Shown here one piece after another: positions 1 through 10,582 of a DNA stretch of 64,000 bases. A model generated the notes under the pieces. The model was not told the origin of the DNA and searched no databases. It saw only the letters and a list, made by a program, of their open reading frames with translations. The stretch's first letter is position 1; the number at the start of each line of letters is the position of its first letter. The stretch is from Omphiscola glabra (lineage: Eukaryota; Mollusca; Gastropoda; Lymnaeidae), in the NCBI GenBank assembly GCA_964017045.1, contig OZ024798.1, positions 30,122,347 to 30,186,346 on the forward strand. The letters are read 5' to 3'. The position numbers were made by a program, and so were the translations under genes.

Positions 1-490
1 TCTGACACCTGAGCCAAAGGTTTTCTTCGACTGATCCAAAGAAAGGCTACATCATAGAAATAAATGGTTATTTGCCATTCTTCTGTGTAAGTAATGACTT
101 CTTAAAACATTTTTTATTTCGGTTTATTTCTCTGCGAAATAACACCGGAGCACGGCACAGCCCATAGAGAAAGATGATTCATTAGTACCGTTGAAAAAAC
201 ATTGAAATGCAGCTTTATTCCTAGTCTCCCATAACTTAGTACCATTATTTATGTCATTTGATTAAAATTCCGATCTTGGTAGTTGCGAAACTAATGCGAA
301 ACCGTGTTATGAAAGCCGATTAAATAGACGGAATTACTAAAGAGCAAACGATACAGTATTTGGATGGCTGAGATGGTGAACTCACGTCGCAGTCATGTTG
401 GTGTGCAGTACAGAAATGGCTCAAATCTCATAGTGAAATTAACTACACGCATACCACAAACACCTCGGCGGGAATCTGCTTCGAATACGT
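1..490. other. Probable first intron of the tubulin gene
   Basis: This sequence lies downstream (minus strand) of the splice donor at 496-495. It is AT-rich and holds no second tubulin exon that I can recognise, so it is most simply the start of a long first intron running off the window. Confidence 0.55.
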
Positions 491-496
491 ACTTAC

Positions 497-541
497 CTGG
501 TTCCCACACTGTCCGCACTGTATATGCACGATCTCTCTCAT
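497..541 (-). CDS. Beta-tubulin, first coding exon (partial gene)
   Basis: Reading the minus strand from the ATG at 541-539 gives MREIVHIQCGQCGNQ, the nearly invariant N-terminus of beta-tubulin, which forms part of the GTP-binding site. It is followed directly by a consensus splice donor (CAG|GTAAGT, donor GT at 496-495), so the coding exon is 15 codons long and ends in phase 0. The ATG has A at -3. Residue 9 is Cys where most beta-tubulins have Ala or a similar small residue. Alpha-, gamma-, delta- and epsilon-tubulin N-termini fit less well. The remaining exons (about 430 codons in the family) would lie at lower coordinates; I found none in 1-490, so they are presumably left of the window. 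Beta-tubulin pairs with alpha-tubulin to build microtubules. Which paralogue this is cannot be told from 15 residues. Confidence 0.85.
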
Positions 542-621
542 GCTTTGTCCTTCAGGAGCGACGGAAAATTTCCGAGACGACAACCCCTCTTCTTGAAAAA
601 TTGCGGTAGCTAGGGTGTACC

Positions 622-656
622 GTTGCCATGACCGGTTGTGACTCAACTCTACGTCA
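622..656 (-). promoter_or_regulatory. Putative tubulin promoter: RFX X-box-like site and CRE-like site
   Basis: About 80-115 bp upstream of the tubulin ATG the sequence holds GTTGCCATGACC (622-633), which matches one complete half and the centre of the RFX X-box (GTTNCCATGGNAAC) but has a weak second half. Nearby is TGACGT on the minus strand (651-656), the core of a CRE. No TATA box is seen. X-boxes close to the start codon are a known feature of ciliary genes; linking this one to ciliary tubulin expression is inference. Confidence 0.35.
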
Positions 657-1509
657 TGGCGTTCACTGGGGAGTTTTCATGGTTTGTTCAGCTGCAACAA
701 ATCGGGGAAACCTTGAGATTTTCGCACCAACTATCGTAGCAGTTTAAAAAAAAAAGTCTTTGAGCTGTTTAAAATTAAATTTCGCGTTCATTATAAATTT
801 GTCCAAATACAATAAAAGCAAAAGTTAAAAATTGAGACAAAGGGGTGCCGGAAAACGATAACATCCCTTTAGATAAGATAAGATAACATTTTTGTATTGA
901 TTCAAACAAATTATATTTTTTGATTGTATTGTACATTTTCAGCACATTATTAAAACAATTTGAACACAAGACATCTACATAATTATTTCACTAGTGAAAA
1001 AAACCAGCTATTCAGTGAATTCTCTTAGCCATATCAGGGACTTATTAGTTCTCATTAAGATTTGTGAATTCAGGGGTAGCACGCTGGTAAATTCTTGTAG
1101 ATTGGAGAACAAAATAATTTTTTATATATTTCAGTCCTCGTCCAGGGAGAAAGTATTCGTCCCGAACGGGCCGATCCTAATTATCTTTGATGAAGAGGCT
1201 GGGATGTATCATCCCAAATGTATTTAGTTTGACAATCACACATTTCTTCAAATATTTCTTCAAGTGAATAATGTTTGATTTGTGTTTTTTGCCTCGCTTT
1301 CTTGATTTGTCGGTTTATTCGGTGTTTAAAATCAGATACCAGCAGGTAATATCGAAATTGAGTAGGCTGCCAATTGTTGCACAGTAGAATAATTTAGCGA
1401 CTTGTTTGTTTACACCGAAATTGTCCTTCGTTTAAAGTAGTTGCGGCGTTTATCCTTATTGACCTATTTTAACTTATTTGTTGCTTGTTACTACACGAAT
1501 TACAACTAG
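657..1509. other. Intergenic, no feature seen
   Basis: AT-rich sequence upstream of the tubulin promoter. Short ORFs here have no recognisable motif, and no tandem repeat is seen. Confidence 0.5.
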
Positions 1510-1510
1510 G

Positions 1511-1630
1511 CGATGCTATGCGTAGGGCAGAAGACCGAGAGGAATGAATGGAGAAGAATAGTGTACATGTCATCTGTGGTGCCCCAACGGTCGAAGGACT
1601 ACAAGACCTGATGATGATGATGATGATGAT
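1511..1630 (+). mobile_element. LINE 3' terminal fragment with (GAT)n tail
   Basis: The forward frame reads MRRAEDREE, a stop, then MEKNSVHVICGAPTVEGLQD, and runs into a (GAT)n microsatellite at 1609-1630. The 'AEDR..W....VHVICGAPTV' ending followed by a short-repeat tail is typical of non-LTR retrotransposon C-termini in invertebrates. The in-frame TGA sits where a Trp codon is expected. Only the last ~40 codons survive, as in a 5'-truncated insertion. Confidence 0.6.
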
Positions 1631-1724
1631 ACTACACGAATGGTTAAATTCGTTCTGTTATTCTTCTTCTTTAGGTCTTTCTCTACCCTTAGTATTCTTA
1701 TTGTAGTAATAGGATGTAGTGGTG

Positions 1725-1835
1725 AGATGTCGGTCATTATGAAGGATTGTGAAATGGATTTTTGTGTGGATAGAATTGTTTCTGAGATTATGTAGGGTGG
1801 AAGAGACGCAAGTCGTGCCATGAAAAATGCCTTGA
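1725..1835. repeat. Dispersed fragment shared with 43.17-43.29 kb
   Basis: The reverse complement of this stretch aligns by eye with 43168-43290 (shared blocks include TTCCACCCT and CATCTC.CCACT), and both encode related peptides on that strand (MDILIKAFFMARLASLPP versus MDLRIQAFPKARKAFIPP). Two diverged copies of one unidentified dispersed sequence are the likely explanation. The coding sense and family are unknown. Confidence 0.45.
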
Positions 1836-1907
1836 TCAGGATATCCACATGAGCTATACAAAATGTGAAAAAAAATATTAAAAATCATGTATTTCCTTCC
1901 CTTAGTG

Positions 1908-2004
1908 CGTAAGATATCTTTGCTAATTATATGAGAACATTGTGTTGAGTGTTATGTGTAAAATATCTTTGCTAATTACATGAGTAAATTGTGTTGAGTG
2001 GTTA
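1908..2004 (+). repeat. Direct repeat, ~50 bp x 2
   Basis: Two adjacent copies of a unit containing ATATCTTTGCTAATTA followed by TTGTGTTGAGTG. Confidence 0.75.
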
Positions 2005-2225
2005 TTTACTTGACGTCTGAACGTTGTGAGACGTATCAGTGTTGAATTATAATTCAAAGACCAGATGGACAGATTAAAAAACAAATTAAAAAACCCATAT
2101 TTTTGGCGAATGAAAAGTGTAATTTGCCCCCTCCCCCAACCCTATATATATATATAAATCTTCAAAGACTACTATTAAATCAAATGAGAGTAAATACTGC
2201 CTCAGTCCTCTGTCAGTACTTCTTG

Positions 2226-2409
2226 CAGAGGCGTAGCTAGAGTGTTGGCGCCTGGGACAAGATTCATTGTAAAGAGCCTCCTTTTCTTTGTTCAACTCTC
2301 AAACCCATTGTTTTCATCAATAAAATAATATCCAAGCACATTTTGGCAATCCTAACTTTTCTGGCCCCCCTGGGAATCTGCCCTCTAGCCTCCCTTAGCT
2401 ATGCCTCTG
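2226..2409 (+). mobile_element. hAT-type MITE, family C (184 bp)
   Basis: The ends are CAGAGGCGTAGCTA at 2226 and the inverted TTAGCTATGCCTCTG ending at 2409. The flanks are ACTTCTTG (2218-2225) and ACTACTTG (2410-2417), an 8-bp target duplication with one mismatch, as produced by hAT transposases. There is no coding capacity. Related sequence occurs at 16.2-16.6 kb and 40.1-40.25 kb. Confidence 0.8.
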
Positions 2410-2433
2410 ACTACTTGTATTCTTATATCATGA

Positions 2434-3215
2434 GTAGAGGCCGACCGAAAGTGATTTTCTGATTTCGGCCGAAACGGAAACTAGGCTTAAAGTTAGAAAT
2501 GACTTTCGCCGAAACCGAAGCCAAATGATTTAGATATTTGGAAATTTTGAAAAACGTAAAACACATCTCAAAATCGTACATTTTTCGCCAAAATCTTAAA
2601 AGTGAACATGTCTGCAGTAGACCAACTACAGAATTATTATACGAGCCCATAATACATGCACACGCTTGTCATTTTGTCAATAACAATGGTTATGAACATG
2701 ATAATGAAGAATTTTAAGAAATGAATGAATTGAAAAAGCCGAAGTTTCCCTAGTTTTTACTTTAAAAAAATTAAAATTAAATAATAATGGAAATATTACC
2801 AGTCCCTGGTTTTCTTCAACAAAAATATTTACATTATCCTAGGCTTAATTGAAAATTAATTTTTTGAACTAATTGATAAGTAGGTCACCATGCAGCTGTG
2901 GGCAGTTTTCGCGGATTAACGTACGATCACAGCAAAACGTCGAGAAATTATGAATATCGGATTGCAGGCCTAAAGACAGACATATAGTCTGACTTCTGTT
3001 AGATGACCGACAACTTCAATCACTTTCGGCCGAAACGGAATTTAAACCGAAAGTCAACTTTTCTCTTTAGGCCGAAACCAAAATTAAACCGAAAGTTAAC
3101 TTTTATTTTTCAGCCGAAACCGAAAGTAGACCAAAATGAGGTCAAATGGCAACTTGCGGCGCCAAAACCAAAGCCTAATCCGGAATTCGGTCGGTTTATA
3201 ATCGAAATATGCAGC
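2434..3215. mobile_element. GGCCGAAAC-rich repeat with inverted outer segments
   Basis: The left part (2434-2530) carries GGCCGACCGAAAGTGATTTT and GGCCGAAACGGAAAC. The right part (3025-3215) carries at least two ~45-bp direct copies of 'GGCCGAAACnnAATTnAAACCGAAAGT..AACTTTT', then GAATTCGGTCGGTTTATAAT. The ends GGCCGACC and GGTCGG are inverted, which suggests a non-autonomous DNA transposon, possibly hAT-like. I could not find a convincing target duplication. Confidence 0.5.
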
Positions 3216-4008
3216 CCTGAGAAAGCTGCTCCTAGGCAACGTTTCGTCCCAGCTGCTTCGCGAATTAGTTGCGAGGTGGAAACCCACTGTAGAATCCCTC
3301 TTAGAGGGCGTCCGATGCTTCCCCGGGACGGGTGGGGGGAGATATTAGGACGTTAATTTACCGTCCCGGCCCCTAGGAGAGTGGACTACGGACGCTTGAA
3401 ACACAGTGTCTTCGGTCGACCAGATGTCTCCGGGGGGGGGGGGGGGAGTCTCCATCGGCGAACCCGATCGAGCGGTTGCGGGTGGGGACGCTCCACGCCC
3501 GGGGAGGTCTCTGACGCTCCTCCGCACGGCCTGTCGTCACAGGCGGCTGGCAGGTGCAGGTGGGCGCCGGGGAGGGCATTAGGAGCGTAAGCTCGACGGC
3601 CCGCTGACGCCATTTCCTAATGAGATATTCGAAAGATTTCTCTACGAAACTATTAACTATCATTTGAGTTGTGAGATATTCATTATTATTTTAAGAAGTT
3701 TTTTTATAGCGTAGTACCCCAACCTAGGGCTGGGCTCACCACGCTGTACATACAGTTTAACAAACATAATCATGAACTTAAAAATTAACATTCATTAATT
3801 AAATAATAACAACCTCATTAGCATCTTCTTAGAATTATCCAAGTTGAAAATGATATCTGAAAATATTCTTTTTTTGCGGTGATTTGATCTGACCTAAATG
3901 TTTTAATGCAAAATTTTAAGTGCACACACTTTAAAAAAAATAAAATAATGAAGTTATATTTTATGCAGTGTGGGGCCACTCATAGGGGGCTACAGCAAAT
4001 CTATATGA
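3216..4008. other. Intergenic with a GC-rich block and a G15 run
   Basis: 3216-3610 is GC-rich compared with its flanks and includes a G15 run at 3432-3446. Overlapping ORFs occur on both strands here, a sign of base composition rather than coding. 3660-4008 is AT-rich and featureless. Confidence 0.45.
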
Positions 4009-4016
4009 GCAACAGG

Positions 4017-4181
4017 CAGGGCCGGCCGTAACAATTGCGGGGCCCTATGCGAAACGGATTGCGCGGGGCCCAGTCTGGATAGGGATAAGGATAATAAGTG
4101 AAAATTAAGATTTTGTTTTACAAAATAAAGTGCGGGGCCCACTGCGGCCGAATGGGTTGCAGTGGCCTAAGGCCAGCCCTG
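4017..4181 (-). mobile_element. hAT-type MITE, family A copy 1 (165 bp)
   Basis: It begins CAGGGCCGGCC and ends AGCCCTG, and is flanked by a perfect 8-bp target duplication GCAACAGG (4009-4016 and 4182-4189). The body is the reverse complement of the copies at 26.1 and 31.4 kb. The short CAGGG termini and 8-bp duplication identify the hAT superfamily; there is no transposase. Confidence 0.92.
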
Positions 4182-4189
4182 GCAACAGG

Positions 4190-5180
4190 TTGTTACGTTT
4201 AAAAAACGCCACGCCTATCTCTTGCTCTGGTGTTCGGGATCTAACTCTTGTCATTTAATTGCTCCATTTAACTATTTTAAACGGGTTTCTGAGATGGGAG
4301 CTCTGGGTGACCAGATATCGCTACCTTTAATCGTCACTTTGAAAAGAAAAAACAAAAGGTGGGGTTGGTGGTTTGGCGGTGGAACCTATTTTTTAATGTA
4401 AAAACGTATTATTTTAAAAATTAAATATGAAAATTATTTTTTTGTTCGTTGTTGTTTTTTTGTTGTTTTTTTTTTGTTTTTTTTGGTGGGGGGGGGGGGG
4501 GGGTTTCCTCGTAACATCCTCTCTTCTCCTGGCCCCGATTAAAGCAATTAAAGCAACATTTAACAGCAGTATGTATAAGAATTATCTCGCAAGTCCTCGC
4601 CTAATACATTACAAAATATAGTAATCACTTGATATTTCTTTTCAGATGAATCTATTGGCGCCCGCAGAAATAACTAAATTACTAACTAAATACAACCATT
4701 TTTTTTATAATCAAATAAATTTACAGGTCGTGTCTGACAAACTGAACCAACATGCAGTTTATCCTGCGGGTGCCTATAACCTTTTCTATCGCCATTACTG
4801 ACATTCTCCAAGTCAACGCTACAAAAACGTTTTTCAAATTTTATGGCCTTCCATTTTCCCTTCTGAAAACGCCACACAAAAATAAACCCCATAATCCGTG
4901 GCAGATCCCCCCATAGGTATGGCAAAAAGTAAGCTAACATGTCACGAAAACACAAAAGCAATGTCCCACTCCCCCTTTCAAGACGCCGCTGGGTGAAAGC
5001 AGACGTCATTGCCCAGACTTGGCGACAGTGTCGTTTCTGGCGGCCGACAGCACCTGGGATGGCGACAGTCGCCCCCCATCTCACGGCATGAATAAACGTA
5101 TCGGGCGTAGTAGTGGCCAGGGGGACGAGATGTTAAGCAACTGCGTGTACCTTGAAAAGACACAATTTATTTAACGACCC
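4190..5180. other. Intergenic; unidentified minus ORF at 5084-4686
   Basis: It contains a T-run/G-run composite (G16 at 4488-4503). A 132-codon minus ORF (5084-4686) is the longest non-repetitive ORF in this part, but it shows no recognisable domain and no clear splice context, so I do not call it a gene. Confidence 0.4.
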
Positions 5181-5189
5181 GGCGTTATC

Positions 5190-5546
5190 CTGTGTTTGCT
5201 TAAGGGGCGCTCAACACTGAGCTCGCTAACCTCGGAGCATTGCAACAAATTAAAATACACAAAAAAGTTGGATTTACGCTCTTTGGAGTGCTTTGCTTTA
5301 TACAAGGAAATAGATGAGCCCTTTGATTTATACAAGGAAATAGATGAGCCCTTTGATTTTTACAGAGCTTTGATGTATACATCCTTGTAAAAATCAAAAC
5401 TCTATATCTATAGAGAAAAAAAAAGACATGGGGGAAGAAGCTATTGATAAAAACTATAATAAAAAAGAATATTTCGTTACTTCGCGGGCCGCAAAGTGGG
5501 TGCTGGTGGGCCGCATGTGGGACCGCGGGCCGTATGTTGTGGAGGC
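5190..5546 (+). mobile_element. Probable hAT element 3' end (transposase tail plus GC-rich terminus)
   Basis: 5205-5300 in the forward frame reads STLSSLTSEHCNKLKY, resembling the 'KYRSTLTDEHLxxCLR' C-terminus of hAT transposases of the Charlie/SPIN type. 5486-5546 reads GGGCCGC, GGGCCGCATGTGG, GCGGGCCGTATG, the subterminal pattern common in those elements. A 30-bp direct duplication (GAAATAGATGAGCCCTTTGA twice) lies at 5305-5358. No terminal repeat or target duplication was resolved, and the reading frame is degraded. Confidence 0.4.
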
Positions 5547-5549
5547 ATG

Positions 5550-6370
5550 GTCTATACAACTGTGATAGAGGGGGTGGGGAATTCTAGTGAATTTTAGTGA
5601 TGAAATCTCGAATCAGCAAATGACGAAAATGGCGACTGGCATCTCTTCTATTTCACCCGACTCCGAATACCAGCTGTGCGGCTGAGTGTGATGAATAAAA
5701 CAAAAACATCGTATTGTTTAAATATGAGATCGAACACGTCACGTGGCGCCAATAAAAGCAAACGTGTTGTTAACTTTTTATAAACTTAGCTGTTTTCCAA
5801 ACAATAATCAAACCATAAAATCCTAAATAATAAAGGAGAACAGCCCAAAGCCAAGGGCAGAAATGACTCGTTTTTCGTGAATTAATTTCCCATTTCCATA
5901 TCCGTTGCCATTCAATTTCATCCTCGTTGACATTTCATCGCTTCGTCCGTTTGGTAACAAAAATATTTGGGCGTGCATTTCTGCACTGCACCCATTCCTA
6001 ATCGCATTTCTATTGAAAGGAGAGTGCCGAAACCCCCACAGTGACCTAAGGTAGGAGTCTGTGCGTACCCAACAAATTGGAGGACAACTGGAATCCATTG
6101 CTTCCGGTTTGTGGTACGGTAATTACCGGAAGTACACTTGCAGACTTGCGCATTTGAGATCGTTCTTTTGATCCCGTTTGTTCTATATTACCAGCGACTT
6201 CGTGGCGCCAAATTACATGCGTGGGGTGCAGGGCGGTGTGGAGAAGTGTTAGAATGGTTGATGGGCTGCACCCTACAGTTTATTGCATGAGGTCAAAGAA
6301 ATGTTTTTTTTGGGGGGGGGGGGGGGGGGGGAAGGTCCATGCACCGCCCTTGTGTAAAAAATATATACTT
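5550..6370. other. Intergenic with ETS/homeobox-like palindrome at 6101-6133
   Basis: Apart from the palindromic cluster (CTTCCGGT at 6101, CGGTAATTACCG at 6117-6128, ACCGGAAGT at 6125-6133) and a T8-G20 composite run at 6304-6331, nothing is recognised. The 5823-6098 minus ORF has no motif. Confidence 0.4.
6356..6361 (-). terminator. Pol III terminator of tRNA-Arg copy 1
   Basis: A run of six T on the minus strand begins 10 bases past the tRNA 3' end, the usual Pol III stop signal. Confidence 0.8.
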
Positions 6371-6443
6371 CGAGCCTGCCAGGATTCGAACCTGGAATCT
6401 TCTGATCCGTAGTCAGACGCGTTATCCGTTGCGCCACAGGCCC
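6371..6443 (-). tRNA. tRNA-Arg(ACG), copy 1
   Basis: The 73-nt minus-strand sequence starts GGGCCTGTGGCGCAACGG and ends GGCAGGCTCG. It folds as a full cloverleaf: 7-bp acceptor stem with one G-U pair, anticodon stem TCTGA/TCAGA around loop CTACGGA (anticodon ACG), and T arm with GGTTCGAATCC. The A box (TGGCGCAACGG) and B box match Pol III consensus, and the sequence closely matches animal tRNA-Arg-ACG as I know it. It has no intron and no encoded CCA. It delivers Arg at CGU/CGC/CGA codons after A34-to-inosine editing. Confidence 0.97.
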
Positions 6444-6566
6444 TTGAAATACGCATACGTTGACCTTATTTAATCGCACTCCCCGCTGAATTTGGGCTAA
6501 ACCAAATTTATGAAGCAAAAGAAATAAGTGTTGTGTAGCAGAAGTTTATTCGGCTATGGATTGTGC

Positions 6567-6638
6567 GGCATGGGCTTGATCTGAACAGAGAACATACAGC
6601 ATGGGCTTGATCTGAACAGAGAACATACAGCATGGGCT
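6567..6638 (+). repeat. Direct repeat, 32 bp x 2.3
   Basis: GCATGGGCTTGATCTGAACA followed by GAGAACATACAG occurs twice in tandem with a partial third copy. Confidence 0.9.
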
Positions 6639-6690
6639 TGGGCGCATACCCACGCAACGGCTTCATTCTGTTGTGTAAGACACATAACCA

Positions 6691-6795
6691 CACCTGGTCA
6701 TTTTTTCACCTACGAAACCCACATCTGGTCACCAGGTCACCTTCTACACCCACGCTTGGTCACCTTCTACACCCACACCTGGTAACATTCTACAC
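6691..6795 (+). repeat. Degenerate ~23-bp repeat (CACACCTGGTCACCTTCTAC)
   Basis: About four imperfect units, directly abutting the family B MITE. Confidence 0.7.
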
Positions 6796-6958
6796 CAGTG
6801 GTTCTCAACCTTCCTCAATACAGTTCTTCAAGTTATGGCGACACCAGCCACACAATTATTTTCGTTGCTACCTCATAACTGAAGAGTATATGGGTTTTCA
6901 GGTGGACTTAGGCGACCAAAGAGAAAATGTCGCACGACCCATAGGTTGAGAACCGCCG
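6796..6958 (-). mobile_element. hAT-type MITE, family B copy 1 (163 bp)
   Basis: The ends are CAGTGGTTCTCAACC at 6796 and inverted GGTTGAGAACCGCCG ending at 6958. The flanks are TTCTACAC (6788-6795) and TTCTAGAC (6959-6966), an 8-bp duplication with one mismatch. The reverse complement aligns along its full length with the copy at 32.65 kb. The 'CAGnGGTTCTCAACC' terminus is a well-known hAT type. It is non-coding. Confidence 0.88.
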
Positions 6959-6966
6959 TTCTAGAC

Positions 6967-7889
6967 CCACGCACAACCTTTGAAAAGTTTGCCCCCATCA
7001 TACCCTTTGGTTGACCAGTGCGTTATCATCATAGTTTATTCCTGGCAGTATCATCAGGGTGGGGGGAGGTGGGAGCTTTTCATGAGTTCGGGAAGAGGCA
7101 GGACATATATTATGGCCAGCTCTGACTCCGTCGTACGTGCCTTTCATAACCATTAATTCATTACTGTTTAGGCGCCCCTCGAGGGCGTGCTTTTGACCGC
7201 GGTGCTAGTTTCAAACCTGGAATTTATATAGTTTAGCTATATATTTCTACCAAAATATAGGAAAAGAATATTTTTGGTAAGTTCAAAAAACTCTTTTTAA
7301 TAGTTAACACCAGTGATTTATTTATTTTTATTCATTTCTTTAGATAAAAGGTTTTTGCACTGTCACTTTGATTTTGAGGAAGCAGAAATCGTGGGCGCCA
7401 AAGGCGCACGCGTGTAACGTAGTATGGGGTTAGGGGAGAGGCACTCAGTGAGTGACACCTCCCTAGAAAATAACTTAAAATGCAATGGTGCATTTTGTCG
7501 CATTCCTGAATTTAGTTTGGGATAATCCTACTCCTGATCGGCGATAAGCAGAGGAGATGCTAATGGACATTTAGAAGTTCCTGGACCTGATTCTGTTTAT
7601 ACAAATACTTTATATTTAGATGTTTGTAAATATTAATGCCGCTTTTTAATATTTAATTCAATCTATATTTTGTTTACACTACTATATTAATAAATAAATT
7701 GAATTTCTAAAAAATATAATTTAAAAAAAAAAAAATCACAGAACAGCAACAAAAAGCAACAACAAAATAGAATTGATTCGAAAAACAAACAAACTTGCAA
7801 ACCTGCTTCCCACTGCACTTTGAAAGCTAATAAATTAAATGGCCTAAAGAGCTTGCAATATTCAATAACAATATGGGCAACTTGACACA
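6967..7889. other. Intergenic, no feature seen
   Basis: Mixed-composition sequence with a short palindrome-like stretch (GGGCGCCAAAGGCGC near 7390). No gene or array. Confidence 0.45.
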
Positions 7890-8046
7890 TTGAGAAGCGT
7901 GAGGCCATCTATAAGCTTGAGGCCGCCCAGAAGCGTGAGGCCCCCTAGAAGCTTGAGGTCGCCCACAAGTGTTAGGCCCCCTAGAAGCTTGAGGCCTTCC
8001 AGACGCGTGAGGCCCCCTAGAAGATTGAGTCAGAAGTGTGAGGCCC
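7890..8046 (+). repeat. Minisatellite, ~20 bp (AGAAGCTTGAGGCCnCC)
   Basis: About eight imperfect copies of a GAGGCC-centred unit, several with a HindIII site. The Arg/Pro/Ser-rich ORF across it (7890-8261) follows from the array. Confidence 0.88.
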
Positions 8047-8989
8047 TGGGTAACAGCGCAGTGTGCCCAGGCCTATGCCTACAGACGGCACTGCCCCCCA
8101 GCTTTACACCACTGACTACTGCTTGTCACAACAACATCATTGAACTAAGGACGACGACACAGAACGTTGACACTTTGATTGTTTTTGTATGGGGGTTGGG
8201 GGTGTCTCTGAACAGTTATCTGTTGACGAATGCCCCCCCCCCCTTTCCTCCCATGAGCTGACAGACAGCTCTTTAATGCTACCCCCATTTGACCCCCCGA
8301 GCCACGGAGCCGGGAGCAATAAGGTGTCTTGATGCCGGGAACATTTATCAATGCCATCTAAAAAGTAAAGCGTTTCGGAAAGTTGTTTTTTCTGGCGTCG
8401 ACCCCCACCCCCTCCCCACCACGCTTCTCTCTCCACTTGCCAGCACGGGCTCAGTCATCTCAGTGGTTCGCATATTAGGACGAGATGGGCCCAGTGCTTG
8501 ACATGATTTTTTTTTTGTTTTGTTTGTTTGTAACATGGGCCAAGTACTTTTCATGTTTTCCCGCAACATGCGCTCACTGCTTTTGATGGGGCCCAGTAGT
8601 ATTTATGCATGACATTATTGTTTAACAAGCTCATTTATTCTTATATGTTACACACATATCGGGTAACTTTATAACTGCATGACATCATTAGGAACTGAAT
8701 CCAATCCTTCGAATTTGTCCAAAGGTTCCTTGGTCTCGTAATCCATCGATTCGTCTTTCTCTATTGTCCTTAGGTGTGACATTCTACGATGTTTCACTCT
8801 GATGTCATTATGACAAGTAAACGACAGTAAGCGAAGGAAGTATAATCCCATTGTGACCTTTTAACGTGGCATTTTGCATGTTCGTGTCTCACGAACGAGA
8901 CTTGATGAAAGACACAAAAAGTGTTATAGCGGAGTCTTGAATTAATTCTTTCCTTACTCTAAGGCTATACTTTGTGCACAAGTATTTCT
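8047..8989. other. Intergenic, no feature seen
   Basis: Overlapping ORFs on both strands at 8137-8570 have low-complexity Gly/Pro content driven by C/G runs. Nothing recognisable. Confidence 0.4.
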
Positions 8990-10300
8990 ATACATGTTTT
9001 TGTCCTTGTCTTCAATTGAGACACCATGCGCTTCTCACTTTTTGTCTCTGTCTTTAGGTGACACACCACGAGTTTATCCCTTTTGTCCATATCTTTAGTT
9101 GACACAACATGAGTTTATCACTTTTTGTTATTGTCTTCAGTTAACACAACATGAGTTAATCACTTTTTGTCATTGTCTTTAGTTGACACAACAAGAGTTT
9201 ATCATTTGTGTCATTGTCTTTAGTTGACACAACATGAGTTTATCATTTTTGTCATTGTCTTCAGTTGACACAACATGAGTTTATCATTTGTGTCATTGTC
9301 TTTAGTTGACACAACATGAGTTTATCATTTTTGTCATTGTCTTCAGTTGACACAACATGAGTTTATCACTTTTTGTCATTGTCTTCAGTTAACACAACAT
9401 GAGTTTATCATTTTTGTCATTGTCTTCAGTTAACACAACATGAGTTTATCACTTTTTGTCATTGTCTTTAGTTGACACAACAAGAGTTTATCATTTTTAT
9501 CATTGTCTTTAGTTGACACAACATGAGTTTATCATTTTTGTCATTGTCTACAGTTGACACAACATGAGTTTATCACTTTTTGTCATTGTCTTCAGTTAAC
9601 ACAACATGAGTTTATCACTTTTTGTCTTTGTCTTCTTTAGTTGACACAACATGAGTTTATCACTTTTGTCCATATCTTTAGGTGACACACCACGAGTTTA
9701 CCACTTTTTGTCATTGTCTTCAGTTGACACAACAAGAGTTTATCATTTTTGTCATTGTCTTTAGTTGACACAACATGAGTTTATCATTTTTGTCATTGTC
9801 TACAGTTGACACAACATGAGTTTATCACTTTTTGTCATTGTCTTCAGTTAACACAACATGAGTTTATCACTTTTTGTCTTTGTATTCTTTAGGTGACACA
9901 CCACGAGTTTACCACTTTTTGTCATTGTCTTCAGTTGACACAACATGAGTTTATCACTTTTTGTCTTTGTCTTCTTTAGGTGACACACCACGAGTTTACC
10001 ACTTTTTGTCATTGTCTTCAGTTAACACAACATGAGTTTATCACTTTTTGTCTTTGTCTTCTTTAGGTGACACACCACGAGTTTACCACTTTTTGTCATT
10101 GTCTTTAGTTGACACAACATGAGTTTATCATTTTTGTCATTGTCTTCAGTTGACACAACATGAGTTTATCATTTTTGTCATTGTCTTCAGTTGACACAAC
10201 ATGAGTTTATCATTTTTGTCATTATCTTTAGTTGACACAGCATGAGTTTATCACTTTTTGTCATTGTCTTCAGTTGACACAACATGAATTTATCACTTCT
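8990..10300 (+). repeat. Minisatellite, 39-42 bp, about 30 copies (1.3 kb)
   Basis: The unit contains TTTTGTCATTGTCTTCAGTT then GACACAACATGAGTTTATCA. A second monomer type (TTTAGGTGACACACCACGAG, TTTACCAC) is interspersed, often next to 'CTTTGTCTTCTTTAGG', so there is some higher-order order. The outer copies are most diverged, as expected for arrays homogenised from within. Confidence 0.95.
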
Positions 10301-10582
10301 TTCGACAGAAATTTCCCAGCACCAACTCATTGTCTCACTTTGTTTTTGTTTTTTTAATGTCGTGTCCGGAAAAAAACCATTCAATGGAACCTAACAGCAT
10401 GTAAATTATAACAAACAATTTTCTTTCTATCTACATTTGACTTGACCGGAACACACAGCTTTGGACTGTCTTGTGTTTAACTTGTCATTGCATCATTTCT
10501 TTTTACAGTAGACGGTAAGCAACACTTAGTGCTTTATTACCTGGAACAGCGACCCAATTGTCAACAGAAACCAGGACAGATA

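Noticed and set aside
4686..5084. 132-codon non-repetitive minus ORF
   Set aside because: No recognisable domain, signal, splice context or homologous copy; length is within chance for this much sequence.
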